A stretch of DNA of 64,000 bases from Rhodamnia argentea (taxonomy: Eukaryota > Streptophyta > Magnoliopsida > Myrtales > Myrtaceae), in contig NC_063150.1 of the NCBI RefSeq assembly GCF_020921035.1, positions 9,362,001 to 9,426,000 of the forward strand, in the 5' to 3' direction. A program made the translations under genes and the position numbers. Of this stretch, positions 35,720-47,849 are shown piece by piece. Each line of letters opens with the position of its first letter. The first letter of the stretch is position 1. The notes beneath the pieces are model-generated. The model ran no database searches. It had not been told where the DNA came from and was given only the letters and a program-made list of their open reading frames with translations.

Positions 35720-35951
35720 ATGGACCTCTAGATAGTAAGATATGCATCTCACTTTATGAGGGAAGATTGACTTGACTTAAATTATGACTTCAATCATGAA
35801 AGAATTTGAGGGATGACCGTATTAAAGGGATGAATTTCTATGGACCTTTAGATAGTAAGATGTGCATCTCAATTTATGAAGGAAGATTGACTTAAATTGT
35901 GCCTTCAATCATGGGAGAATTTGAGGGACGACCGTATTAAAGGGATGAATC
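35720..35951. repeat. Two-copy tandem repeat, period about 120 bases
   Basis: Both units start ATGGACCT(C/T)TAGATAGTAAGAT and end near CCGTATTAAAGGGATGAAT. They differ by a few substitutions and one short gap, so the duplication is fairly young. Confidence 0.9.
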
Positions 35952-36533
35952 GGTTCAATCAACCGGGAAAGTCGTAATCCTATATTAGAAAAAGGAACAA
36001 AAGTGAGAAAGAAGAAGCCGGTCTTTATGTCATCTTGCAAGCATCTACAGCCCCACTCCAAATAATTATCCGTGCTCCTTGTCGTCACAATCTCACTCGG
36101 TCAATTGAGCACCTTTATGTCTGCTAGATGTCGGATAATTTTTAAATCTTCACCAACTTTATTTGGTATAAGATCACATTCTTCAGATGCCACAGCATAT
36201 TCTCAAATGTTGTTGGGACAACTAAATTTGGAGGAGTCTATTGGACGTACTTGTCTTTGGGTTTCAATAATTGAAGATGGGACATGATTTTTTTTTTTTT
36301 TTTGGGTGGAGTGAAGGGATGTGCATATTAGCAAGATGAGACATTCAGCTGAGCAAAGGCATAAGAAACCCTAGGAACTTCTAGTCTCTCCATCCTTTTT
36401 TTTTTTTTTTAATAATTATGAGCACAAAGACTACTACTTAAAGACGTCTGAAGCACGCTGTAAGTTCTACGAATCGAGAAAGTGTAGGCTTTGGAAGTGA
36501 AATCCGTCATTGCATAAACAATATTGTTTCGAG
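35952..36533. other. Spacer without a recognised gene
   Basis: Contains a T run near 36290-36303 and one near 36398-36412. Nothing coding is supported. Confidence 0.4.
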
Positions 36534-36900
36534 GGGTAATGTGCATTGGAAGTTTTAAACCTTGTTACGAAAGGGCAATTGAGTCCTAAAACTTTCAAAA
36601 AGTGCAGCGAAGTCCTAAAACTTGTTAAATTGAAGCAATTAAATCCTAAAATTTGTTATATTGGAGCAATCGAATCCTCAAACTTGATAGCATTTTTCGT
36701 TTGTCAAGTGACGAAGTTAATGGAAGGACTTTGTTGCACCAACTTAATAAGTTTTACGATTTGTTTGCACTTTTTGAAAGTTTTAGGACTCAATTATACT
36801 TTCATGACTAGTTTTAGGACATGATTATACTATTTGAAAGTTTTCGGACTCGATTGCACTTTCGCAACAAGTTTCAGGACTTTTAGTACACTTATCCTTA
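36534..36900. mobile_element. Miniature inverted-repeat element, GAGTCCTAAAACTTT type
   Basis: Left arm words GGCAATTGAGTCCTAAAAC and right arm words GTTTTCGGACTCGATTGCAC are inverted, over about 120 bases on each side, with internal repeats of AATCCTAAAA. A related, partial copy begins at about 63680. Ends are approximate. Confidence 0.65.
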
Positions 36901-37227
36901 TTTTTACTTTGATCAAAGATGATTTTTCAGAATCTATCCTTGCAGAGAAAAAGAAGCCCGGTTTTATTCGTGTGAATATCGTCATTTTTTAATTTCCAGT
37001 GAAAGTGAAAAGAGTGCTCTGTTTTTTCCTGAAATTGTGCTGGGTTCAAGAATAGAAAAAGTCTTCAACGTGAATAAAAGTTAAGACACGAGTTTGGTCA
37101 TTTTTCAAAGTTAAGAAACAACCTTTCGTGTAATGTCTGCTTGTAATTCTTGCTGTTATGGAAACCAAAGAAACTTTTGTTTTCGAACTTGGAAACATAT
37201 TTTAGCATAGGACTCTAGTTTTCATTT

Positions 37228-37890
37228 GGCAAAAGGACACTATAAGTGCCAAAAATTGTGTATGGCATTCACTGTGCCAAAATTTTCCATCGGATCACTT
37301 AAGCGCCAAATCGTAGAAATTACTTAAGTACCAACGACGAAAGATTCCCCCCAAGGAATTAATTTTAAAATTCTTAATTTTATGTGGCAATTTTTTTTTT
37401 AAAAAAAATCAATCCACATGGACTTCTAAACTTAAAAAAAAGCTATATTTTTTTAAAAAAATTAAGTTAAATTTAAAAAATAAGCTAAAAATTTGAAAAA
37501 TAAAAAAAAATGCCGGTGATGGTGGAGCGGCGGTGGTGGTCACCAAGCCCGTACCGGTGGCCGGTGACCCTCGCCGACCTCATGTGAGGGTTGCAGGGCT
37601 CACCTAGATTGGGTGAGACATGTAGGCTAGATTCTCTAGAGACCCCTACCAATCTCGTCTATTTTTTTAACTTTTAATTTTTTTTATTGCATTCTGGATT
37701 CTCCAGCGAGATACGTAGGCTTAGGTTATTAAAAAAAAAAAAAGCCACGTAGGATTTTTGGCCAAGTAGACCGGAGTTGGCAGTCAAATAATCGTTTAAA
37801 AAAAATTGATACTTAAGCATCCGAAAAATATTTTTAGCATTAAAGTGAGCGCCGTACATAAATGTTGGCACTTATAGTGTCTTTTTGCCA
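37228..37890. mobile_element. Mutator-like miniature element, ACACTATAAGTGCCA-ended, about 660 bp
   Basis: Left end GGCAAAAGGACACTATAAGT and right end (reverse complement) TGGCAAAAAGACACTATAAG match. The flanks share TTTTCATT(T), an 8 or 9-bp target duplication depending on where the end is drawn. The centre (about 37510-37640) is GC-rich. No transposase. Confidence 0.8.
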
Positions 37891-38379
37891 TTTTCATTTT
37901 AAATCGATGTTCTCATACTAGAGAAATTCCATTTGAAGCAGGGTGGGCCTCCAATCCAGCCCATGGGCCACATCCTCAGCCCAAGATGAACCCACTCGTA
38001 AGCTCATCCTGCATATTGGGTAAAGCCCAAGACGAAGAACTAACCTACAATCTCCAACCACAAGCGTTAAACAAGGAGAACATAAAGCTGAAAAAAAAAA
38101 AAAATCAGTGTAATTTTCTTGTTTCCATTTCATTGCCCATAGGATAGAGTAGATTATCAATCTTACCCTCGACTCTCAAGTCCAAGTTGATTAGTTTAAA
38201 AGGAAATGTTTAGTCTCCAATGAAACTTTGTGTGAGTTTAGGAGATTATTGCATGGATATTGAGGTTTTGAGCTCCATTGCGTTTCATGCAAAAGATTTA
38301 CGTGTTTTTCAAGTGTAATCTTCGTAAAAATGTCGTGCTTTATCATAGTTCGTGAGAGTAATGACACCTTTAACATCTT
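37891..38379. other. Spacer without a recognised gene
   Basis: No coding frame or repeat family recognised. Confidence 0.4.
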
Positions 38380-38384
38380 AGACC

Positions 38385-40800
38385 TGTCGCGACCTAAAAA
38401 TTAGACTTTTAGGTTAATGGATTATTAGGTTAATTAGATGAATTAACTAACCTAATACGGACTCTCCCAAGCCCTACCAATTCGCAACTTAGGTTTGATT
38501 TTTAATTTAGGAGCCGCCACTAATCTTTTTTGGTAGGTAGATTAGATACCTAAATAAAGTACGGGAGAATACTTTATTTTTTGCTAACCGGAGGTTTAAG
38601 GTTCGGGGATTTGATTATGTTAATTTTTAATTAACACCCTTTCGATACCAAATTTCATGAAAATGCCTTTTCTTGATTGATGATTTGTGATTTTGATTTC
38701 CTTTTTTTTATATTTTCGGATTTTTGAATTGAAACAGATGAATTTGAACAAAATTAAACAAAAATGCCCATAATATACCTTTAAATCCGATTTTCCGATA
38801 AATCTTCTCATTCCCGAAGATCCGGGCCGGAGCGAGATTTTATCCGCTACATCCTCGAAGATTCGAGCCGGTATGCGGATAATATATAGAAATACAACGT
38901 CCCTTCTCGCCAAAGGGCGGAATACGAATTTCTATATTTAAATCACCATCCCATTCCACGAGATCGTGGCTAAGGCGTGTGATTTAATTTTCCGACGGGA
39001 CTAGGCACCGGGGAGCATACATTATAGGCAGTTTTGTTTAAAGATATGCAAATATTTATTGAATTTTTTCAAATCCTTAAGAGATTCTGAAATTTTCAAG
39101 GAGATAAGCTCCTATCCACAAAAGATTTCATATCTTTTAAAAATTGGAAAGATTATCTTCTGAAATTTTTCAAAGTATATCGGATAATTTCCCGAATTTT
39201 AAAGATGCGCTCAATATCTAAAAAAATTAGATTGAATCTTGAGTTATTTGAATATTTTGAAAATATATCAACATTCTACAAGATATGATTGCCTCAAAAT
39301 CCAGTGTGATCTTATCCCTAAATGCTCTAATTTTCGAATTTTCCAAGGATCATCGGATTATACAGAAATGCTCAAGATAAAGATCATGGTTCGGATCCTT
39401 CGAAAATCCGAACCGCAAGATAATTGAAATCCAGAAATATATATCAACCGAAGATAACATGCTCAATATATTCTCAATTTCGAAAAAAAAAAAAGTTAAG
39501 TGATTAGATTCACCAAATAAACAAATCAAACAACCAATCTTCAGCACATCAACGGATCAAGCAAAAAGTCGCATATGATCAGAAAATCAAGTGCCAAAAA
39601 TTAATTTCAGCAAACAAACGACACGAGGGACGGCCAAATCGGACGCTAAACGGCAGCGAACCTCAACCCTAAACAGCGGCTGATTTTAACCATGAATAGT
39701 AACAAGTTTCTACATTTAACAGTTGTAGTTTTCGCCATTAAACTGCAGCAAGTTCCAGTACTTAACAACATGCAAAAACATCCTAAACAGCAGGAATTCC
39801 TCCCTAAAACAGTAGCCAAAAAGTGCTAAAACAATGGTGATTTCAACATGGAAACAACAATGATTTCAGCAAGAAAATTGCAGCAAAACAGCATGCCAAT
39901 AAAGCGAATAGCAACATTGAACAGAGGCAAAAACAGCAGCAATTTTGTATCGTTAATGGTAGTAAAAATCAAACATCAAACCATGGCGAATTTAGCATTA
40001 AACAGCATTAAACAGCGATGGTTTTTAGTGTGAAACAGCAGCAAAAACAAGATAAAAACATGCTTGAATCAAGGCTGAAAGTATACGAAGATTACCTTAG
40101 TTCGCGAGACAAAACTCGGACCAATTCGATGCAAAAACACCTATGGACAGCAGCTTCGATTGCGCCTTGTTCTCCTCTTCTTGCGCTTGCCCTTTCTCAG
40201 CCGTGTGTGCCTTTTTTTGGTCTCCCTCAATCTCACGTGAATTTCAATTTTCTGAATCCAAAAGTCCCCCCTAACCCTAGGCATAAATATGTATTTATAG
40301 AGAAAACTAGGGCTTTGAGTTGTAGGGTTTAAACCGTCGGATCAAAAGCTCCAATTAGATATCAATCGTTAGATTGAAAATTCTGATCTTGAGGAATCCT
40401 ATTGGACTTAGACTCTTACAATTTTCGGCCAAATGAATGAGGAGGGAGAAATGGGCTATTTTTCAATGTTTTATGGGCTTGTTTTGTGATTCCGGACTCA
40501 CCTAGACCTTAACTAATAAAATGGGTAATTAATTAAGGCCTTTTTGCAATTTTAAGATCTCAAACGGGCTGTTTTGAATCCAAAATCATAGTAAAAAAAT
40601 TCCGCACCCTCCCTAATGACTTTCGGATCGATTTTAACTCGGTCGTCCGTTGGAATCATGCTCAATTGACTCATCTCCGGACTTACCCGACATGACGAAA
40701 ATTGAATATGCAATGCATGAAAATTTATTTTTTGTGAGAATTATGAATAACTCTCATTTTTATGAATGATTTTCTAAAAATCAAAATTTAGGTGTCAACA
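38385..40800 (+). mobile_element. Solo LTR of an LTR retrotransposon, copy 1
   Basis: Starts TGTCGCGACC and ends GGTGTCAACA, the TG...CA form of an LTR, and is flanked on both sides by AGACC (38380-38384, 40801-40805), a 5-bp target duplication. About 2.4 kb. No internal coding region is left, so this is a fossil left by recombination between two LTRs. A TATA-like TATTTATAG lies at about 40294. The ends fit large-LTR Ty3/gypsy elements, but the family is not proven. Its last 500 bases resemble copy 2 at roughly nine positions in ten, so it is not very young. Confidence 0.8.
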
Positions 40801-40805
40801 AGACC

Positions 40806-41117
40806 TTGTTTGGTTTGCTGCGAAGTTGGATTACTTGATGAATGAGAATCGAATTCCTGGACTTTTCACGTTTGGAAAGAAACCAAAATTTGAAAATATG
40901 GAATTGGAGTACCTAACTCCATATATTATTAGGATTTCAAAAGAACCTAATGCAAGGTCGCCCTATTATAAGCATCTCATCTCTCTCTCAAGTTTGAGGA
41001 AATTCATGGAGTCGATGAGCCCCATTGCCGCGGCCGTGGAGGTTGCCGACCTTGCTTCACCATACATCTAAGTTGTGCGGGGTGGGAGACCTCCATCGAA
41101 GAGTATCCATGGTCGTG

Positions 41118-41167
<50 letters not shown>

Positions 41168-42136
41168 GGATTAGTCGAGCAGGTGAGGAGGTCAGTATTT
41201 TGTCCGGAGATGGAGGCAAGAGGATGAGGGCTTGTGGCGGCAATGTTTGGGCTAGCGCCGGTGACTTGTGCAAAAGCTTTCCCTCCTTCGCACTTTCTTG
41301 AAATAAGAATCTACTTACAAGTTCCTTTTCGCAAGAAGCAAAGGAGGCTTTGGGGTATTCTACATTCTAGGGTCGATTGGGCAAATTTAGTCATAATTTT
41401 TCTTTTAAATTGATATTAATTTAGTCCATCCGATCATTTTAAATTAAAAATCGTTGATGTGGATGTTGGGCGTTCTACGTGGCACGACCGGCAATAATAT
41501 GGACTTTTTTAAAAATATTTTTGAATTTTGTTTTTCCCTTTTCGGCCATTGGCCATGGCCGGTGAGGTTGGCCATCCTGGGCTGCGCCTAGGTGAAGGCA
41601 CGGCCCGGCGAGCCTCGCCTAGCCTTGACGAAGCAAAGAAAAACGATATTGACTCGGTTTTGTGCGGACGGACTGCTCAACACGGATGACCCTTGCCTAG
41701 GGTGGAGCGAGGTCCTAAGGCCTCGCCTTCGCCCTCGTCCAAGAGGTGCTTGATGAGGCTGCCTTGGCCTAGCCGAGGGTTGGTCTCCCTAGATCCGGCG
41801 AGGGGGGTCTCGTCGGCGCTCGCCCTTGCTCAAGCGCCACTCGGCAAGGCCAACCCTCGCCGACCATGGCTTGTGTCCAGCCGACTATCAGCGAAAAGAA
41901 AATGGAAAGGAAAAAAAGTAAGAAAATTTAAAAAATAATAAAAATTATCTATATCGGCGTTGATCATGCTATGTAGGAAAGCCGACGTCCACATCGGTGA
42001 TTTCTAGCTTAAATGGACGAATACCAATATAAAAGGTTTAGGGTTAAATCGATCAAACTGAAAGGTTTAGGATTAAATTGGTACAAATTCAATAATTTCA
42101 TAACTTTTTTTGTGCCTTTACGTATGTCATATGGTG
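40806..42136. other. Spacer between two solo LTRs, with a GA tract and a worn Mutator-like element
   Basis: No gene recognised. (GA)n lies at 41121-41162. From about 41380 to 42115 are arms of the CCTAAACCT type (TTTAGTCCATCCGATCATTTT left, AAAGGTTTAGGATTAAATTGG right) around a GC-rich centre at about 41540-41885. Confidence 0.55.
41121..41162. repeat. (GA)n microsatellite
   Basis: About 21 uninterrupted GA units. Confidence 0.95.
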
Positions 42137-42141
42137 CCTCT

Positions 42142-45100
42142 TGTCGCGACCTAAAAATCAGATTTTTAGGCTAATGGATTATCAGGTTAATTTTGATGAC
42201 TAACCTAATACGGAATCTCTCAAGCCCTACCAAATCGTAACTTTGGTTAATTAGAATGATTTAGGATTCGGAGTCGCCACTAACCATTTTGGCTAGATTG
42301 ATTAGAAACCTAAATAAAAATAGCGGGAGGACTATTCTTATTTCTACGAACCGGAGGCTGAGGATTCGGGGACTTGGTTACATTACCTAATTAAAGCTAA
42401 TGCCCTTTCGGTACCTTAAATTTATGAAAATCCTAGATTTGACAACTTGATTGCGTTCACTTCAAAATTTAGAAGATGGAGTTCTTTTTGGGGTTCGCTT
42501 ATTTTAGATGCATGGACAATATGAATAAGTGCAATAACATGGGACGCAAGGATTTTACCGAAATGATGTAATGATATGCTCATGCGAAAATGCAATGCAA
42601 AAGTGTGATGTACAAATACGTGACATGGCAAGATATGATATACAAACAACTATATGTAGGCGCAAATCATGACATGACAAGTAGCATAGCATACAATGGA
42701 CAATGACGTGATAAAATGCATGCAAAGAACCATATAAAATAGTTAAAATATGCAATGAATTGCCTAAACGTGCGACGATCACATAACATGTAGAAATTAC
42801 GCCGAACAATGCAAATTCAAATTTAATTAACCTAAACATGTAATCTAAATTGACTATCCTATGATGCATGATCCTAAAACATGATTTCTACATGACGTGC
42901 AATGAGGGCATAATTGCATAAAAGGATATGACGTAGCGACACGTGAAACCGAATCATGCTATATAGCAAACAAATGTGCGAAAACATGCTATATGAAGAT
43001 GACATGCAAACGTGGATATGCTATAATATGATGACATGCGACATGGTATAATATGACGAGCGAATATAAGATAGTACAAAATATGCAAAAGATATGCATG
43101 GAAGAATACGACATATACAACGAAATATATTTTTTGTATTTTTTTTGTGAATGAGATGAGATATGCATGAAATCAAAGATATGCATGGCATTTTCAAAAT
43201 TTGGAATGCAAAATGCGATACTCGAAAATATGTAATGAATATGCAAGATATGCAGACATGATAATTCGAACCATACATAAGGATTTGCCGAATTTTTTGA
43301 GATTTTTTTTATCCTCTTTTAGATGCGATTTTCGACCGGATTAGAAATATCCTGATTCGATTCTCTTGATTTAAATCTTCAAGATAAACTTAATGAGACA
43401 AAGTTTTAAAGAAACCTCATCTTCCTAAAGATTTAATCAAACATGGTTTCTAAGAAACCATATCTCACTAAATTTTTTTAGGATTTTTTTTAAAGTTTAT
43501 CAGGAAATTTAAATCAAACCGGATATCAATCGAGTACGGAATATCAACCCAATTAAATAGTCCAAGATAGTGATCAACATCAAATCAAAACCCTATCCTT
43601 TTGCAATTTTTTTCGAAAAAAAGGATATTTATAAATCTAAATTCGGCTTCTTGAAGATAGCAAATCGGATCTAAACGGTAATAGATCAGATTAACTAAAT
43701 TCCCATCTTTACTAAGTTGGAGGGTCGTATCCGAAAGGCGACGGATAAGTTTATCCAACTTAACATAGATGTTGCCTATTAGGGAATAAAATTCCCTAAT
43801 TTAGATTTAGATTTTTTTTAATTCTGAAAATATATCCAATGAATCCAATTAAACCCGATTTTCAAAATCCATGATAAAAATTAGGGTTTTGATATGCAAA
43901 ACTTGCTCCTTGAATTTTTCCCAAAATTTTCAATGTTCATCGTCGAAGAACGGAAAGCAAACAGTAACTAATTCATGCAAAACAACGACAACAACAATCC
44001 AAAGACTTACCTTTAAGCTCGCGAGACATTCTATATGTGTTAACAGCGTAAATAACACAAAACATCTTGATTTGGGCCAAAATAGCATGTGGACAATGCA
44101 GAAACAGCATTGGTACGGCAGCAAAACAGCAGATAAAGCACTCTAAAACATGCTTAAATTAACCCTAAAAGTGCAAGAGTATTACCTTGAATTGCTCATA
44201 AAAATCTGCACGCACAAGCTGCAAATTCGCCTGAAAATCACCTCCAAACAGTGCTGTCTCAAGTGCTGATTTGCAGCAGAATTGACCTCTGGACAGCAGA
44301 ACAAGTTGGACCAATTTGGAGCAGAAACGGCACTGGGCAGCAACCAAACTCAAGCAACGAATAACAAACAATTAGGTGCCAAATTGCCACACATGAAGAC
44401 CCTGGACCGCAGCTGAAGAGAAGACCAAACAGCAGTGAGAATAAGTGTGAACAGCGACTGGACTGAGGGTGCAACAGCGGCAATCGAGCAAGCTTCGGAC
44501 TGAGCGGTGGTAGTTGGAAGCGGATGCAACGTTGAAGCTAGTGTCAAATTGGGCAAAGACGATGTCGGATCCGGATCCAGGTTCAGCAAGGAGTCGTCAA
44601 CTCATGTCAAGCTTTGTGGACGGTTGAGCTACGGGAGGAATTATGTGTTATTAGAAAACCCAAGTCACTCTCTTTGCTCTCTAATCTTTACGTGAACAAG
44701 GAACTCTGACTTTCTGAATGTGTTAAATGCCTGGAAAAACCCCCTTAACCCTAGGCATAGAGATGTATTTATAGAGAAAACTAGGGTTTTGAGTTGTAGG
44801 GTTTATTTAAACCGTTAGATCAAAAGCTCCAATTAGATATCGATCGTTAGATCGAAAATTCTGATCTTGAGGAGTCCTATCGGACTTAGACTCTTATAAT
44901 TTTCGGCCAAATGAATGAAGAGGGCGAAATGGGCTACCTTTCAATGTTTTATGGGCTCGTTTTGTGATTCCAGACTCACTTGGACCTTAACTAATAAAAT
45001 GGGTAATTAATTAAGGTCTTTTTGCAATTTTAAGAGCTCAAACGGCCGCTTTGAGTATAAAATTATAGTAAAAAATTCTGCACCCTCTCTAGTGACTTTC

Positions 45101-45291
45101 GAGTCGATTTTAACTCGGTTGTCCGTTGGAATCATGCTCAATTGACTCATCTCCGGCCCTAGCCGACATGACGTACACTTGACCGATGAAAATTAAATAT
45201 GCAATGCATGAAAATTTATGAGAATTATGAATAACTCTCATTTTATGCTTATATGAATGATTTTTTAAAAATCAAAATTTAGGTGTCAACA
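42142..45291 (+). mobile_element. Solo LTR of an LTR retrotransposon, copy 2
   Basis: Same ends as copy 1 (TGTCGCGACC and GGTGTCAACA). The flanks are CCTCT (42137-42141) and CCTCC (45292-45296), a 5-bp target duplication with one change. About 3.15 kb, longer than copy 1 mostly through an ATG-rich part at about 42470-43290. A TATA-like stretch lies near 44767. A fossil without internal coding part. The different target duplication shows it inserted separately from copy 1. Confidence 0.75.
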
Positions 45292-45296
45292 CCTCC

Positions 45297-47398
45297 GACC
45301 GAAAATGAGTGGGGTTCGATTACTTCCAAAAAAAGTTAGTACCTCCATAATAATCTTGCTATGCCACATTGTTTAATTAAGTCTACACAGATGTATCTAT
45401 CAAATGATTTTCTAATCTCAGTATTACTCAATACAAAATCAAGATGTTGCCATACAACCGCATCATCGGTGAAGCTATTGACTAGACCGTACCATCTAGA
45501 ATGTCTAGTTCGTATCCTGAGATTCATGAGATGAATGAATATAACGATGCATGATGAAGACAAGTTCGGCTGCGATGCATGTCCTGAAACTGTGTATGGT
45601 GCATGGAAATTTAAATCAATTTGGCAAACGTGCTGCGTAAGCACTTTGATGATGAATGCATGCACGTATGTCGGGGGCTTAACATCGGATAGTAGCGATC
45701 ACATGGAAGAGAAGCTGGACATGAGGTAGCTGGCGACGACGCAGCATTCAACGATTGCATCGGCCAATGACTTCCACGCAATTTTTCTTTTTAGGGGTGG
45801 GCAGTTTTAGAATCGATGCAAGTCTCGTCTGAAATTTATCTTTCGGACCCGATACTTTAATGTTTAGAGCTTGAAACTTACCTTGCATATCCTGAACCCG
45901 CAACCTAACATATTATAAGTTTCGTGGTCGGTTTCAGAATTTATTTAGGTTATACTTGCATTCTTAATTGAACGATCGTAGTGAATTATCAGCCGACCAC
46001 CATTTGTTGCTACAATCCATTGGCCACAACTCATATTTAGACACACGAAGAATATAAAATATTAATTAAGTAAAAGTGTCCATAAGAGATATTGCCGGAA
46101 ATAAAAGCTAAGATTATTGATTTCAAATTACGCACTCATCATCGATTACTATAGAATACCACAATATCGTACGAAGATATAGAATAAGAAAAACAGAAAG
46201 ACTCGTTCTAGGTTTTAGAATTTAGAACTTGAAATCTACATGTCCGAATTTGTTCTCTAGTTTTTGAAATCCGAAGCCTACTATGCATACTTTAAAACAT
46301 GAAATCGGATCAATTCACACCGGTCCAATTCTCCGGTTTGCGATTCTACCTTGCATCCATGCTGATCCATTCTTTTTGGGTAAATTGGACAAATGATTTC
46401 CATCTGTTTCATGCTCAGGATCAGGTGCGAAGTTTGCTCATCACCTCGCATGTGCATGCAAGCGTCGTTGGCAAACCGACAAGGTTTTATGCAATTATTT
46501 CGTCAGCAAGATTTGACTTTCTCGACCTTCCTCGACCCCACGTCATCTGTCGACTGTCGGCAACATACACGGTTTTAGATATCGTATGCTGTAGCAGTTC
46601 TAACGGAGTCGTCCCTGGAGCTTAAACACACCTAGTAAATTAGTGAAACTTCTGTGAAATTACCTTCATCTGAGTGCCCTAATCATAATTTAAAGACTTT
46701 CGATCGTCAACGGAAGCTATTAGACTAAGCCAAAGTAATGAGGTGTCTGCTCAAGCATATGAATTGGCCGACACAGCATCCGAGGAACATGTGAAACGAG
46801 AGGTCATTTTCTCTGTTGCCGACACAATTCATTGGCCTCTTTACCCCACTCTCTCCCCTCCTCTCAATGAAGTGGAGAAAGGACAGATTAAGATTTTTTT
46901 CTCAATTTGGCCAGTGGGATGAATCTAATTATTTCTGTTGTATCCGTATTTGTATTCGAGTTCTTGCACATGCAGCACATGGCGTTGCTCGATGCTCTAG
47001 CCATGGAAAATGCATTGAAGGTGGTACTGGATTAAGAATGTCAAGATTAGAAACAACGGAAGTACATAATCCATTTGTGATTTGAGGGTTGGACATGGCA
47101 TTCAATGATGCTGTCGAGGCAATTAATATTAGAGTTCCCCATCCAGAAAATTTAATCTTGCTTGGTACCTTTATTTGGTCCTCAAGTAATTTATGATGTA
47201 GGAATCAAGTACAGCTAGAAATACAAGAATGTACCATTTACAAGATATTATAAAAACTTTCAACGCCGGATTATTCTTGTCATTAAACGACGATCATGCT
47301 CATAGTAATGGTCCGATCTAACAATCACGAAAAAGTGCTAACTATAACATCGCTTCACGTATTGAATTAACACAATCGCACACTTGCCAATGATGCCA
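45297..47398. other. Spacer without a recognised gene
   Basis: Frames at 46299-46625 and 45336-45665 match nothing known. A stretch beginning AGGGGTGGGCAGTTTTAGAA near 45792 resembles the start of another miniature hAT-like repeat, but its end was not fixed. Confidence 0.4.
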
Positions 47399-47798
47399 TC
47401 AACTCAAAACCGTTCCATCAGCGATAGCCTTGTGAAATCTCAAACTTTTCTTTTCTGACTGTGATCTTCGAACATTTGCAGCCTACAAAAAGTTACATCA
47501 GACACCCAATTTTGCTTAGAGAATAATCTCAATCAAATCTTGCCGCGCTTGCCGTGGGGGGCAGGGATAAAGCGAGGCTAAATCAATGATGATATCAACT
47601 CACCAAACTAGAAGGATCTATCTTGGAGAGCTTCCATGCCCTTGATGGACGAACCTTAAAGCGTACGATCACATGGTCGAAAGGGATGATGCGTCCGAGC
47701 GAAGCAGCTTCTGCTAGCTTCCAATGTCCGCAGTCTCTTTCGACATTCAAGAACCACCTAATTTTTGTGGCCCTTAATGAACAGAGATTTGCCCCCAT
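47399..47798 (-). CDS. Possible two-exon C-terminal gene part, not recognised (47798 or higher to 47604, then 47482-47399)
   Basis: On the minus strand an open frame of at least 65 residues includes GANLCSLRATKIRWFLNVE, DCGHWKLAEAASLGRIIPFD and RPSRAWKLSKIDPSSL. It ends at a strong donor GTGAGT. After a 121-base gap a T-rich acceptor (TTTTTGTAG) leads in phase 0 to AANVRRSQSEKKSLRFHKA and IADGTVLS followed by TGA. Both pieces look coding and basic. The frame stays open above 47798 to about 47845 without an ATG that decides the start. I do not recognise the family. It could be a small real gene or the tail of a broken one. Confidence 0.35.
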
Positions 47799-47849
47799 CG
47801 CATGTGTCCCTTCTCTTCCTATCCGTAAAGGGTCTTCGTGGCAAGCTTT

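Noticed and set aside
42989-43278. Cys/His/Ile-rich minus-strand frames of 85 residues
   Set aside because: They come from ATATGCATG-rich sequence inside the second LTR and have no family likeness.
38385-45291. The two LTR-like sequences as the two ends of one retrotransposon with a 1.3-kb inside
   Set aside because: Each copy has its own matching 5-bp flanks, and the DNA between holds no primer binding site or coding region that I can see.
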